Shown here piece after piece: positions 25,182-32,356 of a stretch of DNA of 39,333 nucleotides. Within the stretch, counting starts at the first letter, position 1. The number at the start of each line of letters is the position of its first letter. The DNA lies in assembly GCA_022843845.1 (NCBI GenBank), contig JALHMW010000036.1, positions 1 through 39,333 on the forward strand. Reading direction: 5' to 3'. The stretch is from Archangium sp. (GTDB taxonomy: Bacteria; Myxococcota; Myxococcia; Myxococcales; Myxococcaceae). Position numbers and translations under genes: made by a program. Below the pieces are notes generated by a model. It ran no database searches. It was not told the DNA's origin and saw only the letters and a list, made by a program, of their open reading frames with translations.

Positions 25182-27020
25182 TCAGGGCGCCGGCTCCCAC
25201 TGCAGCAAGCCCTCGAGCGCCCGCATGAGAAGCGGCGTCGTCCTCGGGCCGAGCGAGTTCGTCTCTTCGTAGTGATCGCCCAGCGCCTGCTCCGAATACG
25301 GCCGCGTCGGGTGCAGCACGTAGTCGTACTCGGGGATCAGGTAGCCGTTCATGTCGTTGGCCATCCCGAGGACGACGGGCTTCTCTCCACCCAGCTGCGC
25401 CTTCAGCGTGGGGCCGGTCGGCGCCTTCGACAGGTCAGGCGGAGCGGGGTTCGTGGGGCCGATGAGCGGCTCTCCAAAGGCGTACTGCGCGTCGAAGCCC
25501 ACGGCGAGCTCGGGGAACAGCTCACCGGGAACACCGACGAAGCGCACGCCGCCGAGCTGCACCTTGCTCACCTCGCTCAGCACGAACGGAATGTTGTCTG
25601 GGGTGACGCCCTTGTTCCGATCGAAGTCGAGCAGCGGGCGGCGAAGAATGTCGACGCCAGGCAGCGTGAGCAGCCGGAACGTCTCGTTGTCGATTGGCAG
25701 CTTGAGCGTCTGGGCCCCGAACGCGAGGTTGGGCGCCGTCTCTTCGGTGGCGGTCGCGAGCCCCTCGAGCGCGGTGATCGCGACGATGTCACCCACGGTC
25801 TTCGTCTGCGCGAAGGAGCGCGCGGCCGGCACGTCGCCGTCGACGCTCGTGGGCATGATGCCGAGGGGCGTCATGAGCCCTCCGACCGTGCCGTTGAAAT
25901 AGACGCAGGTGCCGCCCGCGCCCGCAGCGACGAGGGAGCCGTCTCGCTTGAAGACGCCCTTCTCGACCCCTTCCCGCAACGACCACACGAAGTCGGAGCT
26001 GATCGAGTTGTTGCTCTCGGCCAACGTCTCTGGGTGATTCGCCCACGAGACGAGCGTGCCGATGACGGCGCCGCCTCGAGCCTCGGTGAACTTGAGCACC
26101 GTGACGGTGTCGTCCGAGATGACAGGGTCTCTGCTGTCCCTCAGCACCTGACGCGTCTTGTCGCCCAGCCGTGGCTGTGCCGAGAACACCTTCGCGGGCT
26201 TCGACGACAGCATCGCGTCGCTGACGGCCTGCGCGACGCCTTCGATGAGCACGTCGCGCAGCCACGCGTCATCGACGCCACGCTCGGGGATGAGCACCTT
26301 GATTGGCCCCCACTGGCCCATGGTGTCGACGCTCTCGTGGGTGTGCGTCGAGGACACGAGCACGTAATCGGGCACGCCCTGGTTCCGCTTCGCGATGCGA
26401 GCACGGATGCGCTCGACGTCGTCGTGGAACAACCCCACCGCATCGACTGACACCAGCGCGATCGAGACGTCTCCGTTCTGCATCACGACCGCGCGGGCCC
26501 AGACGTCATCGTGCACGTCGAAGGCGGGCGTCGTGTTGCCGAAGCCGGCCATCCACATGCCCTGGTACTTGCCATCGTTCTCGGTGCCGTCCGCGTCGGG
26601 AGCCGTGTAGCCGGGGTCGCCAGGGCATCGCTGATCGCGCCCGCAGTCGAAGAAGTAGTCGGGCTTTCCATCACGCTCCGAGCCGTCGGCGTCTGGCGCG
26701 ACGTACCCGGTCGAGCCCGGGCACCGGCGATCGGCCCCGCAGTCTTCGGTGAAGTCGGTGAGCTTTCCGCAGCGCTTCATGCCGTCGCTGCCGAGCGGAG
26801 CGGCCTCGTTGCACGCCGAGCCACTTCGGCTGAGGAAGTCGGGCCGCGGCCGCTCGAAGCGAGGCGTCACCTTCACCGCGGCGATGCCGGCCTTGAACGC
26901 GCCGTCGTTGCCCTTCTCGCAGCCGGGACCGTACGGGCAGAACTTCTCGGGCGGCGTCCCCTTCCCCATCGGCTTCGGGCAGGCGAGGAGCGAGAGGGCG
27001 AGCAGGAGCAGGACACGCAT
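25182..27020 (-). CDS. Neutral/alkaline ceramidase-like lipoprotein with tandem Asp-rich repeats
   Basis: A 612-residue protein with a lipoprotein signal (MRVLLLLALSLLAC, Cys14). The main domain resembles the N-terminal domain of neutral/alkaline ceramidases: AGIAAVKVTPRF, WMAGFGN, DDVWARAVVMQNGDVSIALVSVDAVGLF, VSSTHTHESVD (zinc histidines), SWANHPETL and SSDFVW. The catalytic GDVSPN loop of true ceramidases reads NGTVGGLMTP, so the nucleophilic Ser appears lost. Inserted at residues 93-151 are two 27-residue Cys- and Asp-rich repeats (DCGxDxRCPGxxGYxAPDADG). I chose ATG 27018-27020 since it places the lipobox correctly; an upstream start at 27062 adds 14 unrelated residues. Likely an outer-membrane lipid- or amide-related protein, activity uncertain. 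Confidence 0.75.
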   Translation of the reverse strand: MRVLLLLALSLLACPKPMGKGTPPEKFCPYGPGCEKGNDGAFKAGIAAVKVTPRFERPRPDFLSRSGSACNEAAPLGSDGMKRCGKLTDFTEDCGADRRCPGSTGYVAPDADGSERDGKPDYFFDCGRDQRCPGDPGYTAPDADGTENDGKYQGMWMAGFGNTTPAFDVHDDVWARAVVMQNGDVSIALVSVDAVGLFHDDVERIRARIAKRNQGVPDYVLVSSTHTHESVDTMGQWGPIKVLIPERGVDDAWLRDVLIEGVAQAVSDAMLSSKPAKVFSAQPRLGDKTRQVLRDSRDPVISDDTVTVLKFTEARGGAVIGTLVSWANHPETLAESNNSISSDFVWSLREGVEKGVFKRDGSLVAAGAGGTCVYFNGTVGGLMTPLGIMPTSVDGDVPAARSFAQTKTVGDIVAITALEGLATATEETAPNLAFGAQTLKLPIDNETFRLLTLPGVDILRRPLLDFDRNKGVTPDNIPFVLSEVSKVQLGGVRFVGVPGELFPELAVGFDAQYAFGEPLIGPTNPAPPDLSKAPTGPTLKAQLGGEKPVVLGMANDMNGYLIPEYDYVLHPTRPYSEQALGDHYEETNSLGPRTTPLLMRALEGLLQWEPAP

Positions 27021-27049
27021 GGGCGTGGGAATAGCCGAGGTCGTCTCGC

Positions 27050-27061
27050 TGGGTCGACCCA
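27050..27061. promoter_or_regulatory. 12-bp perfect palindrome upstream of the ceramidase-like gene
   Basis: TGGGTCGACCCA lies 30 bp before the start codon of the ceramidase-like gene, in the 73-bp gap after the pilin gene. A second 10-bp palindrome, GGTGGCCACC (27083-27092), follows the pilin stop. Either could be an operator; neither is followed by a T-run, so they are not intrinsic terminators. Confidence 0.3.
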
Positions 27062-27093
27062 CGAGTCGCGGCTGCCTTGACTGGTGGCCACCG

Positions 27094-27363
27094 TCAGTAG
27101 TTCGCGTTGTTCTTCTCGCCGAACGTCGAGAGCGTCTTCTTGGTGTCGACGCCCGCGGCCTTGAACGTGTTGGTCGCTGGAGTCACCGACTCCTCGCCAG
27201 CGAGTCCCTCGGCAGCGGCTCCGAACAGCTTGCGAATGTTGTCACCGAACAACGTGATGACGCCGATCGCGGCGATCGCGATGAGCGCGACGATGATGAT
27301 GTACTCCGTCATTCCCTGACCGCGGCGCTTCGAGAGGTGACGCTTCGGGGTGGTGGGCTTCAT
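27094..27363 (-). CDS. Flp-type (class IVb) prepilin
   Basis: An 89-residue pilin precursor. The basic leader (MKPTTPKRHLSKRRG) is followed by QGMTEY and a 20-residue hydrophobic helix (IIIVALIAIAAIGVITLF). Cleavage after Gly15 puts Glu at mature position +5 and Tyr at +6, the Flp/TadE-like rule for the TadV prepilin peptidase. The rest (DNIRKLFGAAAEGLAGEES through KNNANY) is a short polar tail, longer than most Flp subunits. No tad assembly genes are in the window, so it is an orphan pilin gene here. A GAGGAG site lies 7 nt before the ATG. Alternatives are a secretion-system minor pilin or a membrane-bound pilin-like protein. Confidence 0.8.
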   Translation of the reverse strand: MKPTTPKRHLSKRRGQGMTEYIIIVALIAIAAIGVITLFGDNIRKLFGAAAEGLAGEESVTPATNTFKAAGVDTKKTLSTFGEKNNANY

Positions 27364-27453
27364 GGCGGGCTCCTCGAATTCGCGGCCGCGGTGTGCGGCT
27401 GACGTGAGGAGTTATCGCCAGCACCCGCGCCGCCGAACATCGGCCGAACCTCC

Positions 27454-27483
27454 GTCGGTCATCGGGAGGTCGGTCATCGGGAG
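27454..27483. repeat. Tandem duplication of 15 bp
   Basis: GTCGGTCATCGGGAG occurs twice head to tail without mismatch in the 146-bp gap between the pseudokinase stop and the pilin start. It lies 26 bp downstream of the pseudokinase stop and about 90 bp upstream of the pilin ATG. It may be a recent slippage duplication or paired regulator sites for the pilin gene. Confidence 0.5.
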
Positions 27484-27509
27484 GATGCGGCCGTCGCGAG
27501 CGCGGACGA

Positions 27510-28517
27510 TCAGGTCCGCTCCATCACGTGGTCGGGAATGGCGAGATCGCCGGGCGTTCGCGCGGCCGCCACGTCGATGGCCACCGTTCCGCCGTCGTAG
27601 ACGATCGGCTGAGCACGCCCGACCTCAGTCACGTGCTCCACCGTGCAGCCACACTCGTGGCACCTGCGCCGCGTGCCGGCCGGCTCCAGTCGTTCCCATG
27701 AGCCCGGGCACGAGGCGCCCAACACGAGCGGGCAGCGCTCGATGAGGGCCCGAGACAACGACGCGAGGCGGTCTGGCCCGAGCGCGGCCCCAAGCCCCTG
27801 GAGCGTCGACTGCAGCGCAGCGCGCTCCTCGCCCGACGCGCGCATGAGGTGGCACTCGAGCCGAACCCATCGCGCCTCGTCGTGAAGCCCCTGCTCCTCG
27901 AGCGCGTCGGCGTGGACCAGGCGCGCCTCCTCGGTGTCGGGCACCGGCCTCGCGTCGAGTTCGACCCCGGCGAGCTTCACCAGCGCCGACCACGCCTCCG
28001 CGGGCTCCGAGCGCATGAAGGCGGCGAGCCCACGTTCGAGTTCGAGGGGCACGGGCCGCGCGAGAGGGTCAGGGTCTGCCGCGCGCCTCAGCACCTCGAC
28101 GAGCTCGGTCGGCAGTCCGCTCCGCAGGGTCGTCAACGGCCTGCTCCATTCGCCGCGCATCGCCGCCGTCAGGGTCTTCAACAGGTCGTCGCGGAGGAAG
28201 GGAGACCGCCCGCACAACAAGCCGATGACGGTGAGCGCGACACAGAAGACGTCGGCCTGTTCGGCGAGCGTGGTGCCGCGAATCAACTCCGGAGTGAACC
28301 ACGCGGCCGCGCGGTTCGACGGAAGGCCCCGCCGCGCGAGCTGTCGTTGCTCGCGATCGATCACCCGGAACCCATCGGCGCCGAGGACGAAGAGCTCGGG
28401 GTCGGCGTGGCCGAGGCGACGATCGCTGGCGGCAAGTTGTCGCGAGAGGACCAGCCCAACGGTGACCGCCTCTGACACCGTGAAGCGATGCTTCGCGATG
28501 AACTCAGCCAGCGTCAC
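27510..28517 (-). CDS. Truncated Ser/Thr pseudokinase with TIGR02996-like and Cys-rich C-terminus
   Basis: A 335-residue protein. Residues 14-110 follow the C-lobe of bacterial Ser/Thr kinases: SEAVTVGLVLSRQLAA (helix E), GHADPELFVLGADGFRVIDRE in place of HRDLKPxN...DFG, WFTPELIRG in place of APE, and QADVFCVALTVIGLLCGRSPF. The whole N-lobe (glycine loop, VAIK lysine) is missing and both catalytic aspartate motifs are altered, so it cannot be an active kinase. Residues 195-225 (EEARLVHADALEEQGLHDEARWVRLE) match the short TIGR02996-type motif found in many Myxococcota proteins. Cys262, Cys270 and CHECGC (286-291) could bind zinc. Likely a regulatory adaptor; partners unknown. Confidence 0.65.
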   Translation of the reverse strand: MTLAEFIAKHRFTVSEAVTVGLVLSRQLAASDRRLGHADPELFVLGADGFRVIDREQRQLARRGLPSNRAAAWFTPELIRGTTLAEQADVFCVALTVIGLLCGRSPFLRDDLLKTLTAAMRGEWSRPLTTLRSGLPTELVEVLRRAADPDPLARPVPLELERGLAAFMRSEPAEAWSALVKLAGVELDARPVPDTEEARLVHADALEEQGLHDEARWVRLECHLMRASGEERAALQSTLQGLGAALGPDRLASLSRALIERCPLVLGASCPGSWERLEPAGTRRRCHECGCTVEHVTEVGRAQPIVYDGGTVAIDVAAARTPGDLAIPDHVMERT

Positions 28518-28619
28518 AGCCCTCGACCTGCGCTCGGCTCGCTCACGTGCGCCATCGGCCCCGCTGGTCAGTCGAGTCGCGCGTCGGCACCGGCACCGCG
28601 CCGTGCGGGCGACCCGAAG

Positions 28620-29387
28620 TCACTCTTCTTCGTCGTCGTAGTCCGGCATCACCTGCCGCTTCGACGGCATGGCGGTCAGCTTCTCGGGCGTGAACGTCAC
28701 GCGGCGCCAGTGGCCTTCGCCCTCGGTCTTCGCCGAGACGCCCTTCACCGCCGCCGCGACCTTGAGGGCCCGCGCGCGATCATCGGCCGACAACGACATC
28801 ACCGCGTAGATGCGGCCCGACTTCACGGCCTTCTCGGCGAGCATGGTGAAGAGCTTCGTCGCGGCCGGGTCGTCCTTCACCTCGAGCGCGCGTTCATCAG
28901 GCTCATGGTGACGCGGCGGTCGTGCGGGCTTCTCGGTGACAGGCTTCGCGACCTTGTGCGGCTCTGCCTTCGCTGGCTGCTGCGGCGGCTTCTTCGCACC
29001 GTTGGGCGCCGGAGCCGCGGCGACCGGAGCCGCTTCCTTCTTCTCGGGGCGCTCGGAGCGCAGCTCGGGGAACGCGTTGACGCCGAGGGTCACCCAGCGC
29101 TTCTCGACCGTGGGTCGGTTCACCGACTTGTTCACCAGGAACTGAACGCAGTCGACCAACCACGAGCGCTGCTTGCCTGCGGTGATGCCGGGCAGCTCGC
29201 CGTCGAAGTGGCACGCGATGCCGATGCCACCGTCGGGCATGTCCTTGAGCTCGAGGCGCGCCGGGTAGTCCATGCGCTCGAAGATGCCCTTCACGAGCGT
29301 CTCGGCCTGGGCCTTGCGCTCGGGCGGTGCAGGCGTGACGGCGACTGGAGCCGCAGGCGCTGGAGCGATCACCGCGGGCTCGCTCAT
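28620..29387 (-). CDS. Jag/KhpB-like protein with degenerate KH and R3H motifs
   Basis: A 255-residue cytoplasmic protein whose identity rests on position after yidC, where jag (khpB) is found in most bacteria, and on fold pattern. Residues 28-110 fit a KH-II domain (AETLVKGIFERMDYPARLEL, GITAGKQRSWLVDCVQFLVNK), but the RNA-binding GxxG loop reads GKQR. Residues 110-180 are a Pro/Ala/Lys-rich linker. Residues 185-245 fit an R3H domain (KLFTMLAEKAVKSGRIYAVMSL, DRARALKVAAAVKG, TEGEGHWRRVTFTP), but the signature Arg-x3-His reads RARAL, so the histidine is lost. ATG 29385-29387 overlaps the yidC stop (ATGA). RNA binding is therefore doubtful. Confidence 0.7.
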   Translation of the reverse strand: MSEPAVIAPAPAAPVAVTPAPPERKAQAETLVKGIFERMDYPARLELKDMPDGGIGIACHFDGELPGITAGKQRSWLVDCVQFLVNKSVNRPTVEKRWVTLGVNAFPELRSERPEKKEAAPVAAAPAPNGAKKPPQQPAKAEPHKVAKPVTEKPARPPRHHEPDERALEVKDDPAATKLFTMLAEKAVKSGRIYAVMSLSADDRARALKVAAAVKGVSAKTEGEGHWRRVTFTPEKLTAMPSKRQVMPDYDDEEE

Positions 29388-31273
29388 TTCGCCCCCGCGG
29401 TCGCCGGCGGCCCCGGCTTCTTGGGCGGCGCCGCCTGCCCTGTCTTCTCGAGGTACTTCCTCAGCGCGAACTGCTGCGCGATCGACAGCAGGTTGTTGGT
29501 GAAGATGTAGAGGGCGAGACCGGCCGGATAGCTGAGCATGATCGCCGTGAAGAAGATCGGCATCACCCAGGTGATCAGGAACGCCTGGCTCGGGTCGGTC
29601 ATCATCTGCGGCTGCAGGCGCTGCGTGACGATCATCGTGACGCCGAGCGCGAGGGGCAGCAGGTACGTCGGATCCTTGTAGGTGAGATCGCCCCAGACGC
29701 CGAAGAACGGCTCTCCGTAGAGCTCGTAGCTGGTGCGCAGCGTGGTGAAGAGCGCGGCCCAGATCGGCAGCTGAACGAGCAGCGGCAGACAGCCACCGAG
29801 CGGGTTCACCTTGGCCTCCTGGTACAGGCGCATCTGCTCGACCTGCTGCTTCTCGCGGTCGTCAGGGAACTTCGCCTTGATCTTCTCCATCTCGGGCTGG
29901 AGCTTCTTCATCGCCTCGGCCGAGACCATCGCGCGGTGGGTGAGCGGCAGCAGCGCGACCTTCACCATCACCGTCAGAAGGATGATGGCGATGCCCCAGT
30001 TGCCGAACACGCCGTGGAAGAAGCGCAGGAAGAACAAGAGGCCCTTGCAGATGACGGCCCACATGCCGAAGTCGACGGTGCCATCGAGCCCGACCGCAGA
30101 CTCCACCGTGCCGTTCGACGGCGCGACGCCCGCGGGCGCGCCCACCATCTGGAGCATCTCGAGATCCTTCGGGCCCAGGTACGAGCCGAAGCTCTTCGAC
30201 ACCGAGGCGTTCGGAGGAACGGTGATCGGCACCACGAGCTGCACGCGGCGCTCGGTGGTCGTGGTGTGGAGCAGGCAGCGGCCCTCGGTCGAGCCACCCG
30301 TCGGCCACAGCGCGGTGAGGAAGTACTGCTGATCGATGCCGACGTACGCGACCTGGCCCTTCTCTTCGAAGTCGGCCTTCTCGGTGCCGCCGCAGCCCAG
30401 CACGGTGCCTTCCTTCTGGCCGGGCATGAACCGGTGCACGGTGTCGCCGGTCTTGCAGAGCACTGCCGCCTGATTGCCGATGCTCCCGAAGAGGCTCGGC
30501 GCTTCTTCGATGGCCGGGTCGACGGCGCGCGCGGCCTGAATGGAGAGCTCTCCGGTGATGGGGACGGCGCTGGTGTTGGTCAACGTGATGGCGACGTCGA
30601 CCTCGTAGCCGCGCGGGTCGCGCTCGGTGCGCTTCATGTCGGGCGAGAGGCCCTGCGCGTTCGGCTCCCACGTGAGCGTCTTGGTGATCTGCCACGGCCC
30701 CTCGGTGCCAGTGAAGACGACCTTGCCCGGGCTCTCTTCGGTCACCGAGTAGCGGAGCGTCGGCGACAGCGGCGTCGCGCCCAACACCGCGACGCCGAGC
30801 TGAGGCGCCTGACCGGGCACGGGGTCCGCGAGGTCCATCTGGGTGCCGGGCGGGAACTTCTTGCCGATGAGGCGCTGGTAGCCCTCCGCGATGGTGAGGC
30901 GCTGCGTCTCGCGCTCGCGCGAACCCAGCAGCACCGCGTCGGTCAAGCCTGCGCCCTGTGAGGTGAAGACCATCTTCATCGAGGGCCGCATGGCCTCGAA
31001 GGTTCGCAGCGGAACCTCGACGGGCGCGGGCACGGCCACCATCGACGGCATGCCGCCGTCGTCGAGCGCGACCGGCGCGAGGGTGGGGGCGATCGCCACG
31101 GCGACCGAGGCGTCAGGCACACCGCCGTCGTTCACGAGCGCGATGCCGCCGTCGAGCGAGGCCAGCCGTGCGCGCTCACGCTCCGCCTCGGGGCCCCAGA
31201 TGAAGACCTGGAACACCATGGTGAGGCCGAGCATCAAGCCGACGGCGAGGTAGAGGCGTTTCTGCGTGTCCAT
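29384..31273 (-). CDS. yidC: Membrane protein insertase YidC
   Basis: A 629-residue inner-membrane insertase that works alone or with SecYEG. It has the proteobacterial layout: TM1 at 5-25 (RLYLAVGLMLGLTMVFQVFIW), a large periplasmic P1 domain (about 60-400), then the five-helix core (WGIAIILLTVMVKVALLPLTHRAM, VNPLGGCLPLLVQLPIWAALF, LLPLALGVTMIVTQRLQPQMM, FLITWVMPIFFTAIMLSYPAGLALY). The groove arginine of E. coli YidC (Arg366) is replaced by Lys in VMVKVALLPLT, keeping the positive charge. The spacer after TM1 contains Ala/Val/Gly/Asp-rich low complexity. It lies 3 bp after yidD. Confidence 0.95.
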   Translation of the reverse strand: MDTQKRLYLAVGLMLGLTMVFQVFIWGPEAERERARLASLDGGIALVNDGGVPDASVAVAIAPTLAPVALDDGGMPSMVAVPAPVEVPLRTFEAMRPSMKMVFTSQGAGLTDAVLLGSRERETQRLTIAEGYQRLIGKKFPPGTQMDLADPVPGQAPQLGVAVLGATPLSPTLRYSVTEESPGKVVFTGTEGPWQITKTLTWEPNAQGLSPDMKRTERDPRGYEVDVAITLTNTSAVPITGELSIQAARAVDPAIEEAPSLFGSIGNQAAVLCKTGDTVHRFMPGQKEGTVLGCGGTEKADFEEKGQVAYVGIDQQYFLTALWPTGGSTEGRCLLHTTTTERRVQLVVPITVPPNASVSKSFGSYLGPKDLEMLQMVGAPAGVAPSNGTVESAVGLDGTVDFGMWAVICKGLLFFLRFFHGVFGNWGIAIILLTVMVKVALLPLTHRAMVSAEAMKKLQPEMEKIKAKFPDDREKQQVEQMRLYQEAKVNPLGGCLPLLVQLPIWAALFTTLRTSYELYGEPFFGVWGDLTYKDPTYLLPLALGVTMIVTQRLQPQMMTDPSQAFLITWVMPIFFTAIMLSYPAGLALYIFTNNLLSIAQQFALRKYLEKTGQAAPPKKPGPPATAGAK

Positions 31274-31276
31274 GAC

Positions 31277-31630
31277 TCAGCTTTCGCGGGGGTGCGGCGC
31301 GTCGGGCAACTCGGTGGCGAGGCGCCGGCCGAGCTGTGGATCGAAACGGGAGACGATGGCGGCGGCGGTGACACCGTCGCGTGGCGGCACGGGGTCGAGC
31401 CCGCCCGGGTTGAACGGGTGGCAGCGCCCGATGCGGCGAACTGCCAACCACAGGCCCTTCAGCGGCCCGTGCACCGTGATCGCGCCCATCGCGTAGACGC
31501 TGCACGACGGGTGAAACCGGCACATCGGCGGCAACAACGGAGACAGCACCAGCTTGTAGAGACGAATCGGCGCCAGCAGCAGGCGCGCCAGGAAGCCGAC
31601 AGGCCGTCGCGGAGCGAGGGCCTCACTCAC
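31277..31630 (-). CDS. yidD: Membrane protein insertion efficiency factor YidD
   Basis: A 117-residue protein. The family core is intact: LLLAPIRLYKLVLSPLLPPMCRFHPSCSVYAMGAI, HGPLKGLWLAVRRIGRCHPFNPGGLDPVP, with the three conserved cysteines. YidD assists YidC-dependent insertion at the inner-membrane surface. I chose GTG 31628-31630, which overlaps the rnpA stop as GTGA; the longer frame has off-family residues. The C-terminal 30 residues (after PPRDG) are longer than in E. coli. Confidence 0.92.
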   Translation of the reverse strand: MSEALAPRRPVGFLARLLLAPIRLYKLVLSPLLPPMCRFHPSCSVYAMGAITVHGPLKGLWLAVRRIGRCHPFNPGGLDPVPPRDGVTAAAIVSRFDPQLGRRLATELPDAPHPRES

Positions 31631-31998
31631 GAGGGAAATCTCCGCTTCAGCTCGGCCACCACGCGCTCGAACGCGCGCACGAAGACAGGCCACTCGGCCG
31701 TCGCTGCGCTGTTTCTGGCGATGAGCACCATGTCGAGACCCCTCGGCAGCTCGCTGCGGCGGGTTCGGAAGAGCTCGCGCAGCTTGCGACGAACACGGTT
31801 TCGAACCACCGCGTTCCCCACCTTGCTCGAGACCGTCAACCCCACGCGCGTCTCGCAGTCAGGCCGGCCGTTGGGCTTGAACAACGCGAGCACACAATCG
31901 GCAGTCACCTTGGCTCCGGTGTCCTGCACGATCAGGAATTCGCGCCGCGAGCGCAGGCGCAGTGACTTGGGGAACGCGTTGGGGCGTCTGGTCGCCAC
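31627..31998 (-). CDS. rnpA: Ribonuclease P protein component
   Basis: A 123-residue basic protein that helps the RNase P RNA mature tRNA 5' ends. Features are FPKSLRLRSRREFLIVQ, RVGLTVSSKVGNAVVRNRVRRKLRELFRTRR (the RNR signature) and DMVLIARNSAA. I chose GTG 31996-31998, 4 bp after the rpmH stop; the longer upstream frame overlaps rpmH and does not match. The gene is coupled to yidD. Confidence 0.95.
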   Translation of the reverse strand: MATRRPNAFPKSLRLRSRREFLIVQDTGAKVTADCVLALFKPNGRPDCETRVGLTVSSKVGNAVVRNRVRRKLRELFRTRRSELPRGLDMVLIARNSAATAEWPVFVRAFERVVAELKRRFPS

Positions 31999-32002
31999 GA
32001 AA

Positions 32003-32161
32003 TTACTTCGTGTACGCGCGCACCACGAGGCGCTTGCGCCCCTTCGCACGACGGCGCTTCAGCACGGCCTGGCCGCCCTTCGTCGCGTTGCGTTTGCGGA
32101 AACCATGCGCGCGGTTTCGCTTCACCTTCGAGGGCTGGTACGTCGGAACTCGCTTGGCCAC
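32003..32161 (-). CDS. rpmH: Ribosomal protein L34
   Basis: A 52-codon gene starting at GTG 32159-32161 and ending with TAA. The product starts MAKRVPTYQPSKVKRNRAHG and continues FRKRNATKGGQAVLKRRRAKG, the near-universal L34 sequence, with an extended start (AKRVPTYQPSK) as in other deltaproteobacteria. A strong AAGGAG site lies 7 nt upstream. It is the first gene of the rpmH-rnpA-yidD-yidC-jag operon. Confidence 0.97.
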   Translation of the reverse strand: MAKRVPTYQPSKVKRNRAHGFRKRNATKGGQAVLKRRRAKGRKRLVVRAYTK

Positions 32162-32194
32162 GGGGTGGCTCCTTCTCTTCGTCGACGGTGAGCG

Positions 32195-32223
32195 GAACGA
32201 TCAGAGTCGCCTCTGGCCGTCAA
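32195..32223 (-). promoter_or_regulatory. Possible rpmH promoter
   Basis: TTGACG on the minus strand (32223-32218) is a good -35, 57 bp before the rpmH start. The -10 region at 17 bp spacing (TCGTTC, 32200-32195) is poor, so only the -35 is convincing. Confidence 0.3.
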
Positions 32224-32244
32224 ACCCCACGTTTTGTTGGGAGA

Positions 32245-32263
32245 CCTCGCGGTCATCGCGAGG
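32245..32263. repeat. 7-bp stem inverted repeat
   Basis: CCTCGCG-GTCAT-CGCGAGG, a perfect 7-bp stem with a 5-nt loop, lies between the AgmX/PglI-like gene and rpmH. It has no T-run on either strand, so it is not a classic terminator. It sits upstream of the proposed rpmH promoter and could be a regulator site. Confidence 0.45.
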
Positions 32264-32356
32264 CGGCGCGGCCCTCCTAGGCTTGCCGGTCGGGCTACGT
32301 CAACACGAAGTGTGTCGAGGTGTTCCCGAAAGCGCCTCTGGAGGGCCTGAGCCTGC

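Noticed and set aside
32245..32263. Intrinsic terminator between the AgmX/PglI-like gene and rpmH
   Set aside because: The stem is good but no T-run follows on either strand, and both neighbours are transcribed leftward with the stem upstream of the rpmH-proximal gene, not at a gene end that needs it.
32162..32356. Replication origin next to rpmH
   Set aside because: No cluster of TTATCCACA-like DnaA boxes, no AT-rich unwinding stretch and no dnaA or dnaN gene.
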